A stretch of DNA of 64,000 bases, from contig MJCC01000003.1 of NCBI GenBank assembly GCA_001766655.1, positions 859,057 to 923,056 of the forward strand, in the 5' to 3' direction. How positions within the stretch are numbered: the stretch's first letter is position 1; every line of letters starts with the position of its first letter. This DNA comes from Phytomonas francai (Eukaryota > Euglenozoa > Kinetoplastea > Trypanosomatida > Trypanosomatidae). This document shows positions 8,710 to 18,091 of the stretch, piece by piece. Under the pieces are notes generated by a model. That model worked only from the letters and a program-made list of their open reading frames with translations, was not told the DNA's origin and made no database searches. The translations under genes and the position numbers were made by a program.

Positions 8710-11700
8710 TTAGTCCAACTCAACAATATCCACAGAGTTTTCATTTACGGTGTTAACGGCCCCACTTTGGCTCGCATCCACATCCACTGCATTCTCCAGA
8801 CCGAAATTCGCAGAAGTAACATGACCATTTGTTTTCTCCTCCTCTTTATTTTTGATCTCATCCCTTTTTTTTTCCTCGAGCCTTGCAAGTGCTGCCACCT
8901 CGCAGGCCTTAGCCTCTTCGAAGCCTCGCAAGGAAAACCTTAAAGCAGGGGTTGTTGAGGCCTCCGTTACATTCGCCGAATTCTCCGCCAAATTGCAGGT
9001 TTGCTCAACAATAACCTGCCATTCCACTTCCTTGTTAATCCCATCCACCAACATCACCAACGGCGCGTACCCCCCTATGTAATCCTTCCTACCCTCTGCA
9101 CTGTTATCTTTTCTAGACCCATCACAACCCAGGGTGTTTAGCAAAGAACCCTCGATTGGAAGACTTTCATTCCCAGGGAAAGCCGCGTTCGTCTTCGGGC
9201 GCGCAAAACGGGAAAGTGGGGACGCCGCCAAATCCTCATAATCGTCGTCCTCGTAAATCAAACGACCCTCACAGGCAACCGATGGGCTTTCAAATTCAAG
9301 AATGTTCTCTACTATTTGCCCAATAAAATTACCTAAGGTCGTGTGCTCGAGATCCAAAACCACACGCACCTCAGGCACCTGCCGTTGACAAACTAAACAC
9401 AAGGGATTCGGCGGACAAGGCTCCGCGGTATGCACAAGATAACGTCTCGTTAGGCAACTTATACCCTCTGGATTGTCATCCCTACGATCACGTATAGCCA
9501 TGCTACCATCAATCTCATCGACACTCGCACGAAAAGAAGATAAAAATGCCTCGTAGCTATCTAATATCGACGATTGGCATTGCGACTCTTCTTCCCCCGG
9601 GCGACAACGTCGAATCTGAGGTACCTTTCGCACATAAACGTTTTGGCAACCCAAAGCCCTCCCCTTCTTTTCCAGGTTTTCACCCTTTCCATCGTGTAGA
9701 TTTCCCCCCTCCTCTTCTGAGCTAGATGACGCCTTCAGCACTTTAATGAGCTGCCCTATGGCCCCCGCGGCGACAATCGCATTCGTCGTGGCAATCGCGG
9801 GTACGATCGCCCCCGCAATCGTTCGTAAGGCCTCGACGGATTCCACCGAAATATGGAAAACATGCGCGCGAAGGTTGGCTGCTGCGGCGACAAAATCCAC
9901 CGCGTCGTCGTCGTTCTTTGAAAATCCAATAAATACGCTCTCGCTATCGCCATTAGCAGCGGTGGGGGAGAAAGAAGAGGCTTCCTTAGCCTTGCGACGC
10001 GTTTGATAATATACGCGGTACGCACAACGTGCACAGGCGGAGATAAATAACCGAATGGAATCCGTCGTAGTTAAAATAGAATCCCGCGAAATAACCTCTG
10101 AAGAGGGTAGGGGTTCGTCTTTGTCTTTCGCGTTCCTTGTATCCGAAAAGGAGTAAGAGGACGACCTTACGGTATTTTTTACATCCGCCACAGTAAACGA
10201 CGCGCTGGCGTCATGAATAAAAGGGACCTCCAGCGCTATCGGCGGAGCGGTCGGCCAGTCGGATTTCATACTAAGAAGCTCTTTGATTTTATCATGGTAA
10301 ATCCGCTCTAAGAGGTGTTCACCTAAGTGATGGAGCTGTAGGGCATCCATATCGTCAATCATAGCGGCAAGATCCTTGTTCATTAACGACGGGGAATTCG
10401 CTTTGGAGGCGATGGATGTCCACCAAGAAAAAAGGACCTCGCGAAGATATCCAAAATTCGCACCCTTTTCTTCTTCAGCGGGCTGCATCGTCAAACTCCC
10501 ACTTCCGCTCCCACCTTGTGTTGTTCCTCGCGCCTCCCCCTCCTTTCCATCGCGAAAAGAGGTTCCTTTCCGTTCCCCCGGTCTCGATTCCTCCTGTGAA
10601 GAGGGCTGCAGGGTGTCTTGATCGCCCCCCCGCAACGGCCGGGCCTCTCTCAGAAAGGAACTCTCCCCAAACAGGGACTCGTAGAGCTCCTTCGCGAAGT
10701 GCACTGCGTGCACGATCGTCGTCGGGCGGGCGTGAATCGTGCAGACGGCGAAGCTCGACCGCCCCGCCTGGCGTGGGCGGCAGTCGTAGCATTCGTAGGC
10801 CCCCCTCACGATCGTCTGGACCTGCCCATTATACCCCATCGTCCCGCTCTCGATGACCGCGACGTGGGCCTGCATGCAGAGCCGATTCACGTGCTGCCGC
10901 GCGGCGACGTTGTCGAGGGCGTTCAAAACCGCCCCGAAGCGGCCGAAAAACGCCACGTCAAAGCGCGCATCGGTGATATCGGCGTGCTCGGCGATCACCC
11001 GCGGCGCGCGAAGCCCCGCCGCCTTTTCCCTCGCCATTTCCGCGTCCTTTTCGCGCGTTTACGCCTCCTCGGCGAGGGGGGGAAAGCGGCGGGGGCGGGC
11101 GGCCCACCACGCCAAGACGGCCTCGCGCGCGGCCGCCGCCTTCGCGCGCCCGACGTCGCCGGCGGTGAAGAAAAACTGCCGGTTGAGGTTCGTCTCGTCG
11201 ACGGCGTCGAGGTCGACCACGGCGAGCTCGCGGAAGCCCGCCAGCGCGAGGATTTTGAGCAGCTCGCAGCCGATGCCGCCCGCGCCGACGAGGAGGACGG
11301 GCCGCGCGAGGCCGGCCTCCGTCGAACCCCGACAAAACCCCCCGACGCGCGATAAAGGAGGCCGAAAAGCAAAGGAGGGGGACGTTTTGCGGTGAAAAAC
11401 ATACATTTTGCCCCGAGTCCCCTCCACGCACACCCAACGTGGAAGGGGGACCTGGAGAGCGGAAGCGATCGTCGTGTGGCTAACGCCGTCAGGCGTTCCA
11501 GCGCCCTCCCCCATCCCCACCGCGGCGGCAAAGTGGAAAGACCAAACCACGTATTTGCGCTTTTTTTTATCCTCCTCCGTTTCCTCGATATCTTCTTCCT
11601 CCTCCCGGACAGAGAGAAGCTTCTCGAGCGAGGTAGGGGAGGTCTCGCAGGGGAGGAGGGCCTTCTGAAGATAGAAAAGCAGCGCCGTCTTTAGTGAGTG

Positions 11701-12012
11701 CAGCGTTAATGTGGGGATCAGGACAGAGTCGGGCACTAAACTCGGCCTGCGAGTTTGCTGAAATTGTAAATCATCACTTCGTTTTTTCGATGCCAACGAG
11801 GACGAAGAGGGGGGAAAGGGAGAGGAGAAGAAATCGTTAGGGTTATTGGTTTTTTCGCTATATAATGTGTGCTTATTATTCCCTATCGCCTCGACGCGCA
11901 CACGTTTAAGCTGCGGTTCAACTTCCACAACTGAAGAGCCTTTTGAGTGATGCTCTGTTGAATGATTCAGGCATTGCCTCGGTATGAGGAGGTAGCCAAC
12001 GGTGAAATTCAT
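8710..12012 (-). CDS. UBA2: SUMO-activating enzyme subunit 2, interrupted by one in-frame TAA
   Basis: UBA2 is the catalytic subunit of the SUMO E1. The N-terminal part (ATG 12012 to 11059, 317 codons) holds the ThiF nucleotide-binding motif GAGGIG at residues 243-248 and the NLNRQF motif at 275-280. A TAA at 11061-11059 then interrupts the frame, but the same frame continues for 783 codons to 8710 and carries LNALDN, the zinc pair in ECYDC, the catalytic Cys in VCTIHARP, a second zinc pair CLVC, and a ubiquitin-fold domain. The halves join inside the adenylation domain, so they are one gene. About 240 residues precede the normal N-terminus. The stop may be a base error, a readthrough codon or a true break. 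The first ATG after the stop is at 11037, but starting there would remove the ATP site. Confidence 0.88.
11059..11061 (-). other. In-frame TAA inside UBA2
   Basis: The codon sits in an Ala/Glu-rich linker, after codons for Glu-Glu-Ala and before Thr-Arg-Glu-Lys. Frames upstream and downstream are identical (11061 and 11037 differ by 24), so there is no frameshift, only one stop codon. Confidence 0.95.
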
Positions 12013-12274
12013 CTTTGACTTATTTACTTTAGCTTATATATTAAAACTGTGGCCTTGAGGCATGTGAAGAATCTTTCCCAGAAGAAAAAGAGCTCGTGAT
12101 AGTGCGTGATTAAATTTCATGTTATAGACTTCTCAGTAGGTTTAATAAATTGACTACAAAAAGCTTTATGCTATACAGTTGTCTCTTCTTTTATTTTCTG
12201 TCGAGTACTGCTTTTGAATTACAATTATTATTCGCGTTGTAAAGGAAGTAGGGTAAGTAGAATAAATAGCAGAA

Positions 12275-12317
<43 letters not shown>

Positions 12318-12374
12318 GAAAGTGATAATAATAATGTTGCGAGCCTCCTCTTTTCCATTTCTTATGTAAGATCT
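12013..12374. other. Intergenic spacer with (AC)n(AT)n
   Basis: Short AT-rich spacer upstream of the UBA2 frame, containing the compound microsatellite at 12275-12317. Confidence 0.6.
12275..12317. repeat. Compound (AC)n(AT)n microsatellite
   Basis: About ten AC dinucleotides pass directly into about eleven AT dinucleotides. Confidence 0.95.
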
Positions 12375-13844
12375 TCATTTCTCTGACTTGGTTTCCTGTA
12401 TAAATTGATTGCCAACGGCATCCTTTTGAAGAAGCGAATCTCTATAGCTATTGTGAATATAATATGCGAGTAAACTAATTTCATGATCTGTTTTGTCGTC
12501 TTCCTCATTCTTAGCTTCTAAACCTCTTTCACGCGGGTGAGGAGTCGAGATGCGGGTGCTGCCGAGAGTAGCTTCTGCTATCCTGCAAAGCGAGCTTACT
12601 AACTCGCAAGAAACACAGGGAGCAGATGGTAACCCCCCTTCCTTGAGGGGAACTACTTTTTTTAATCGCTCGCCATTTTGTGAACTATTTAACAAATTCT
12701 GAAGTGGGAGATGGTTGAGAGAGCAGCGATGGGAATATACCCAACGACAAGATGAAGGGGTGGCAAATACGCATCTCTTGACCATTCTACCGAGGGCACC
12801 GTTCCTCCAGGTGGTGGAAGTTGTAGTCGGCATCGCAAGCAGTGGGGGTCGTCCTTTGGCGTTCAAAAACCGATAATTCGATAGCCCTCCTCTTCTGCAG
12901 ATCGAATTTGAGCTAGTAAAGCTACGAGCTCGATCAAACGGGTGAAAGGACTGTCTTTCCAACGTTCGATGCTGCATGGAATACACTGCAGAAGAAGCCG
13001 GTTGTGTTGAAAAAGCCTCCCCACATCGCCTACTTCGACCACCATGCGAAGCCCCGAAGTTTGATGGCGAATTTGAAAACGAAAAAGGTTGAGAAAAGAG
13101 TGGAAAAGGCGCAGAGGGTGTGTAAATTCCCTTCTTCACAATCCCGCCGCCTCGTACACTGGAAGTATGAATTGGTTTAAAAGAGTTAAAAAGAAACTGC
13201 TGTTGCTGCGTATCGGATTGATCTTCCTCATCTTGGGAAGAGAAGAAGAGTTCGGGCACTTCATCCTCCTCATATAATTCAGAAGCTTGTACCTCTCCCT
13301 CCTCATATTTCCCTCCATACGTTGCACTCTCAAGGTATCTATCATTAGATGGTGAAAATCTCATCCGGTTATATTCATCTGCTGTCCTTTCAACGTTGGT
13401 ATAGTGATCCTCTCTTAGCCGCTTTTGAGGCTGGTAATCAGATACCACCCTTTGTGAAGCCGATGGAGGGAAAATCGCATCGAAGTCATTTTGGTGCGGG
13501 TGAAAGGAAATCCTCCCCCTGGCCGCAGGAAGATTCCTCCGTAGGGTGAAAGCTCCTCTCCCTTGCCTACAGTTTTCCCGCACGACCCCCCTCTCCCATG
13601 GGTCCTCACAGCTCCTAGCGGGATGATCCCCTGGGGGTAAATACACGTGCGGAGTGCCGCACTTGTTCATCTCATCGCTTGGGGAAGAGGCCCTTATCAC
13701 GGCAGGCAAGGAAGATACTTCCACAGCACGACGCTTCTCCCTCCTTTCCTTATCATAAAAAGGGAAATTGCCCCCTACGGGTTTGGAATAAACTGCCGAT
13801 CGAACCTCCACAGAGGGATGCAGTGGATGACGAGACCGGTACAT
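12375..13844 (-). CDS. Unrecognised low-complexity protein
   Basis: This 489-residue protein uses the ATG at 13844; the open frame extends three codons further to a GTG, which is unlikely to be used. It is rich in Ser, Arg, Pro, Phe and Asn, with an acidic stretch around residues 195-215 (Glu/Asp with Gln repeats) and many scattered aromatic residues. No membrane segment, zinc site or enzyme motif is visible. Such compositionally simple proteins between conserved genes are common in trypanosomatid clusters and often are RNA-binding or cytoskeletal, but nothing here decides that. Its reality rests on length, direction and lack of competing frames. Confidence 0.65.
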   Translation of the reverse strand: MYRSRHPLHPSVEVRSAVYSKPVGGNFPFYDKERREKRRAVEVSSLPAVIRASSPSDEMNKCGTPHVYLPPGDHPARSCEDPWERGVVRENCRQGRGAFTLRRNLPAARGRISFHPHQNDFDAIFPPSASQRVVSDYQPQKRLREDHYTNVERTADEYNRMRFSPSNDRYLESATYGGKYEEGEVQASELYEEDEVPELFFSSQDEEDQSDTQQQQFLFNSFKPIHTSSVRGGGIVKKGIYTPSAPFPLFSQPFSFSNSPSNFGASHGGRSRRCGEAFSTQPASSAVYSMQHRTLERQSFHPFDRARSFTSSNSICRRGGLSNYRFLNAKGRPPLLAMPTTTSTTWRNGALGRMVKRCVFATPSSCRWVYSHRCSLNHLPLQNLLNSSQNGERLKKVVPLKEGGLPSAPCVSCELVSSLCRIAEATLGSTRISTPHPRERGLEAKNEEDDKTDHEISLLAYYIHNSYRDSLLQKDAVGNQFIQETKSEK

Positions 13845-14822
13845 GCATCGCACACTCTTTAAAAAATACTAATTAAAATAAGTAGCGGAGGAAAAGAACA
13901 AAATAACACAAACCGATTAGTAAAGCTTTGTAGGAAAGTGGGCACGAAATACAGGTAACGAAAAAAGAAAAAGGCTACAAACCTTTGTAGTGAACAATAT
14001 TGGCACACATACATCGATTCCGTAAAGGTGTCTAGTTTTTGATAATTTTGGAAAGCGTACGCACCATCATTGGCTATATAGAGATGCCTCGAAATAAATT
14101 ACAACAAAGCCTATTGTCATACACATAAATACCCATCGTCGACTTTGCTTGTTATAAACATATATGGATAGGTATAAGTTTACATATACAAGCTAGTCGA
14201 CCTAAAATAAGGATATTTGCATTTTAATTTACCTTTTTTTCGTGAAAATGTTATACACACCTTATTGGTTTATAAAAAAGAAAGAAAAGAGCAACATTTA
14301 AAGATCGAATTTTTGAAATCATCCCTTATTTACTCTTTTGCTAAAGTTCGATATGCATCTTTATCGAAAATATATGCCTTTTAAACATTTTACAATCTTT
14401 AGAACATATACTCGCTACATTTTAGCTTTGAGTCACAAAAAAGAGATATGAAAAAGCTACATAAGCTAAAGCGGGGTGAATAAGAGAGCAATATATTCCC
14501 AAATCCTAAAAAACAACTAAATCTTGAAGATAATGTGATAGGAGGTTGCTTGAACTAAGCCACTGCTTAATAATCACGACAAGAAAAATGAATGAGACGA
14601 ATGATATTTCCTATAGATTATTGTCATTAATATTATTGTGTCGATATACAAAGGTATTCCACTTTAATGAACATTTGGCTTGTTCCCAGCAACCCTTTCA
14701 AGACAATTTACGAATTGAATATTTCAGTTTCAACATTTCATTCACTTTTGTCTTATAATTGAAAACTGGGACCCTACTAGCATTGATACCATTACTATTA
14801 TTATTATTATTATTATATCATG
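13845..14822. other. Intergenic spacer
   Basis: Very AT-rich spacer. A (TTA)n run lies at about 14788-14816, immediately after the stop codon of the next minus-strand gene to its right. No gene seen. Confidence 0.6.
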
Positions 14823-16745
14823 TCAATTCTTGACATCATCTCTAAATTCATTCCCAAATCGTGAAAGTAGTGGAAGAATCATGTTGACCTCATCTTCCAG
14901 GACTTTTGTGTTCCCTAATCGTTGTATATTACCAATTAAAAAAGCAGAGAAGCCAAATAAGGATGCCATTACATGGATTGCTGAAGAAAACATGGCATTC
15001 GTCCAGAATGAGCGGTTAGCAAGATTCTTCGCTACGAAATCGAAATCGGGATCGGATTCAATATTCAGGCATCCACCATGAGCATGTATTGCGTATGGAG
15101 AAACTTTGTCATCGACAAACCCAAAAACCCCACTTATCTCAAAAGTCTGAAGTATTTTAGATGTCCATGAAGCAAAATAACCGGGTATGAAGAAAAAGGC
15201 GGACCGAATGCTTTCATTTAGAAAATTTTTAATTTCCTGATTCCAGGTGCTCTGAAGTGACGCACCTCCCTCGCCGGTGCAGCTATCACCGGATTTCATG
15301 TTGTACAGCCTCCGAAGTAGCTCAGCGGTGCGATTTTCCTGCGTAGACGTGACCCGCATCAGAGAGTACGCATTTATGATCAGAACAAGTACCGACACCG
15401 CAGATATGATTCGAAACACCTTCGTCTGATGCCGAAGTTTCAAAATGTGTCGCTGCAGGACATTTAAAACCTCCTCAACCACCTCAAGATCCTCCTGTGT
15501 GAAGCTCGCCACCCTCAGTGTGGGGCTCATAACGCCACTCCCGAATCTAGAGTCGTAGCCATCACACCTTGCGAGTAAATTAAGCCGCGTCCCGACGCCG
15601 TAGTGGTCAGATATTGGATACAGATCTGCCTGATGATCCTTTTTCAAATTCACCTTGCTCGCTCCATTCAAGGCAGACTCCTGACGGCTACAAATGACCG
15701 CACTTGCGCCGCGAAACGGATTAAAAAAGGCACACGCCCATTTCCTGAGCAAGGAGCCCTTTGACTTCTTACGTACCTCATTTTTGAGAAAGACCACAAC
15801 TCCATTCGGAACCTTTTCACCCTTAACATCTCGATAAAATGGAAACCCCTCAGCGGCATCCGGGCAATCTTCAAAAGATGCCATGCGAAAAGTATTTGAA
15901 GAATAGAAAATATGATCAATCTGCGATGGGATATCGGCCTCCTGATTCAGAAGCTTGAAATAGGATGTGCTAGATGAGTTAAACGCGTTTTGGTAGGAGT
16001 AGGTGTAGAAGCTGTCGATAAGTTCCGGCGAGGGAACCTTACTGCCCTTCCCCTCTGGCGTGGCCGGGGAAGGAAGAACCGACTGCATCCTGTAGCCTTT
16101 ATTTCGAAGAAGAATAAGCATCATGCGAACCTCAAGTGAGTCTTGTGTGGCGTTAAAGTCACCGCCTATGACGAGGTAGTTCCTGGGGCTAGACGTGTTG
16201 ATAATGTAGTTGGCCAACGATATTGCTTGACTAATGCGAAATGGCAGGTAGCGCTCATCTATATCACTTGGAAGCTCACGAACTTTCTGATAAGTAGCTA
16301 CGAGGTGGGTAATGTAGAAGATAACCGGCTGATGCTGCACCTCTGCATCATCATTATTTGAACTTGAGAGTGGCACATTCACCACAACCCGGGCGACTCC
16401 TTTGTTAGCGAAGAAATCGCCGTGCAGAAGCATCTCTGGAAACCCCTGGAGTGGGTATACAAAGGAAAAGGCTGACAGAATGGGATATTTGGAGATAACA
16501 GCACAACCACTCCCATAAAAACCGGTCTGAAAACGTGAAAAATAGTAACGCTCACGTACCTCTGGTGAAAGTTGCTTCTTGATAAGCTCAAAATCTTTCG
16601 AATCAAATTGCTCTTGGAGAAGAATAACGTCATAATGCTCAATTTTAGAAGCAAAATGCATCATCCGCTCTGTCTTCATCTTAGAATTAAAAATCCCCCA
16701 CAAGTTAAACGTGAGCACACGCATACTAGCTATACTTTCTGACAT
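14823..16745 (-). CDS. Neutral sphingomyelinase-like phosphodiesterase with membrane anchors
   Basis: The 640-residue protein belongs to the endonuclease/exonuclease/phosphatase fold. The N-terminus TFNLWG (residues 12-17), the metal-binding Glu in LLQEQF (E45), GGDFN (D196, N198), QIDHIF (D277/H278 region) and SDHYG (D380, H381) are the catalytic set of neutral sphingomyelinases, which hydrolyse sphingomyelin or inositol phosphorylceramide. Three C-terminal hydrophobic segments (about 443-462, 515-530, 596-615) would anchor it in membrane with the catalytic domain on one side. This layout matches eukaryotic nSMase2/ISC1-like enzymes. Trypanosomatids are known to have a single neutral sphingomyelinase of this type. 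No broken motif seen. Confidence 0.85.
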   Translation of the reverse strand: MSESIASMRVLTFNLWGIFNSKMKTERMMHFASKIEHYDVILLQEQFDSKDFELIKKQLSPEVRERYYFSRFQTGFYGSGCAVISKYPILSAFSFVYPLQGFPEMLLHGDFFANKGVARVVVNVPLSSSNNDDAEVQHQPVIFYITHLVATYQKVRELPSDIDERYLPFRISQAISLANYIINTSSPRNYLVIGGDFNATQDSLEVRMMLILLRNKGYRMQSVLPSPATPEGKGSKVPSPELIDSFYTYSYQNAFNSSSTSYFKLLNQEADIPSQIDHIFYSSNTFRMASFEDCPDAAEGFPFYRDVKGEKVPNGVVVFLKNEVRKKSKGSLLRKWACAFFNPFRGASAVICSRQESALNGASKVNLKKDHQADLYPISDHYGVGTRLNLLARCDGYDSRFGSGVMSPTLRVASFTQEDLEVVEEVLNVLQRHILKLRHQTKVFRIISAVSVLVLIINAYSLMRVTSTQENRTAELLRRLYNMKSGDSCTGEGGASLQSTWNQEIKNFLNESIRSAFFFIPGYFASWTSKILQTFEISGVFGFVDDKVSPYAIHAHGGCLNIESDPDFDFVAKNLANRSFWTNAMFSSAIHVMASLFGFSAFLIGNIQRLGNTKVLEDEVNMILPLLSRFGNEFRDDVKN

Positions 16746-17206
16746 TTTTTCTCAGAAAACTTTAAAAAAAATTTGCTGTAACTTTACAAACTTTGCAACT
16801 ACTCTAGTTGAACCAAAATGGAACTGTGGAAATGAAGAAGCATATAAAACAAAAAGTCTCATCTTTAAATCATCCTCCTTAAGTATATACTGCCTCTTGG
16901 GGGCAATAAAATGCGAAAGGGGTTAACAAAAGCTTGTATGACATCTAAAAGCAAAGCAACTGAACACGCCAGCAATCCGTCCATGATAAAAATTCACTAT
17001 TCCTAATAGCTATAAGAGATGATACTACTTTCACTTACTAATCATAATAATAATAAACACAAACTGAAAGGTGGCGTGAAAAGAAAGGGATAATATCTAC
17101 AAAATATGTTAAAGAAAAGTGCACTCATATGCCATGAATGGGTACCCTTTTCCACACTGTTGGTCTCCTTTTTCCTTCTTTCATAACTGGCTTTTCTTTC
17201 CTATCC
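16746..17206. other. Intergenic spacer
   Basis: AT-rich spacer; nothing recognised. Confidence 0.6.
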
Positions 17207-18091
17207 TTAAGCATTAGCAGTCTGGTCTGCCATTCTTGACATCCATGGTGCGATACGATTAAGTGGATATGAAGTGCGCATATGCATCTCGGGGCGACGC
17301 ATATGCACACGGGGCTGCAGGAAGCGCCGGGCCTCAAGCGGGATATCCAATGGCACTTTGATCATAACCTGCTGATGCTGCTTCGCTAAAAGTTCCATTG
17401 TCTCCTTCAGCCATTTCTCATCCAGCTTCTCCGTATGGTGGATATGGTCATGAATCGCATGCTGGTGGGCGTGCCCCGACTGGATCTGGTCGTGAATCAT
17501 GTGATGCAGCTCGCTCGCCTGCTCCGGGCTCACCTCACCGACCTTCTGTGCGGGGTTGCCCGCCCACAGTTCCCCAGCGTACACCCGTATGTCCTTCCCG
17601 ACAGCCGCCCCTGGGGCGATGATCGCGTGATTCTCCACGACCGCGCCCAACGCGACGCTCGCGCCCGCCCCGATGTAGACGTGATCGTGGACATCGCAGC
17701 AGTCGAGGGTCGCACCGCAGCCGACGTAGACGCCCTGCCCAACGCGCACCTGCCCCATCAACGTCGCGCGATCCATCACGACGCTGTGGTCGCCGATCTC
17801 GGTCGCCTCTTTCGTGTGGTAGTTCCGGATCACGGCGTGGTAGAAGACGCAGCAGTCGTGCCCGAGGACAACGTTCCCGCAGAGGTGCGCGCTCGGCGCA
17901 ATAAAACACGCGTCCTGCGTCCACGGCAGCATCCCACGATAGACGCGGATGTTCTGGTGCCGCATCACCGGGTACATGTTCTGACGTTTTCGTAGGTGGT
18001 GCGCCATGATGCAAAGCCGGCTCCCAACGTCCTTGAGCATGAAGCCCAGGTAGGGCAGAAATCCCGAGACAATCGTCGCGTTATTCGGCAT
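17207..18091 (-). CDS. Gamma-carbonic-anhydrase-like protein, metal site lost
   Basis: The 294-residue protein contains a left-handed parallel beta-helix of the gamma-carbonic-anhydrase family, seen as hexapeptide repeats from about residue 55 to 185 (for example APSAHLCGNVVLGHDCCV, IGAGASVALGAVV). In mitochondria such proteins form a trimer on the matrix arm of complex I. The usual three zinc histidines are not present: the position in DRATLMG is Met, and in YVGCGATLDCC the two positions are Cys and Asp. That suggests a non-catalytic gamma-CA-like subunit. The C-terminus is His-rich, followed by a helical tail. The ATG at 18091 gives a hydrophobic N-terminus that may aid mitochondrial targeting. 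Confidence 0.85.
   Translation of the reverse strand: MPNNATIVSGFLPYLGFMLKDVGSRLCIMAHHLRKRQNMYPVMRHQNIRVYRGMLPWTQDACFIAPSAHLCGNVVLGHDCCVFYHAVIRNYHTKEATEIGDHSVVMDRATLMGQVRVGQGVYVGCGATLDCCDVHDHVYIGAGASVALGAVVENHAIIAPGAAVGKDIRVYAGELWAGNPAQKVGEVSPEQASELHHMIHDQIQSGHAHQHAIHDHIHHTEKLDEKWLKETMELLAKQHQQVMIKVPLDIPLEARRFLQPRVHMRRPEMHMRTSYPLNRIAPWMSRMADQTANA

Noticed and set aside
8362..8943. Plus-strand frame of 193 codons
   Set aside because: It overlaps the end of UBA2 on the opposite strand and includes poly-Cys-Val from the (TG)n run.
11035..11075. A short intron removing the TAA in UBA2
   Set aside because: The only GT...AG choices span about 15 bases, far below any functional intron, and the flanks are already in frame.
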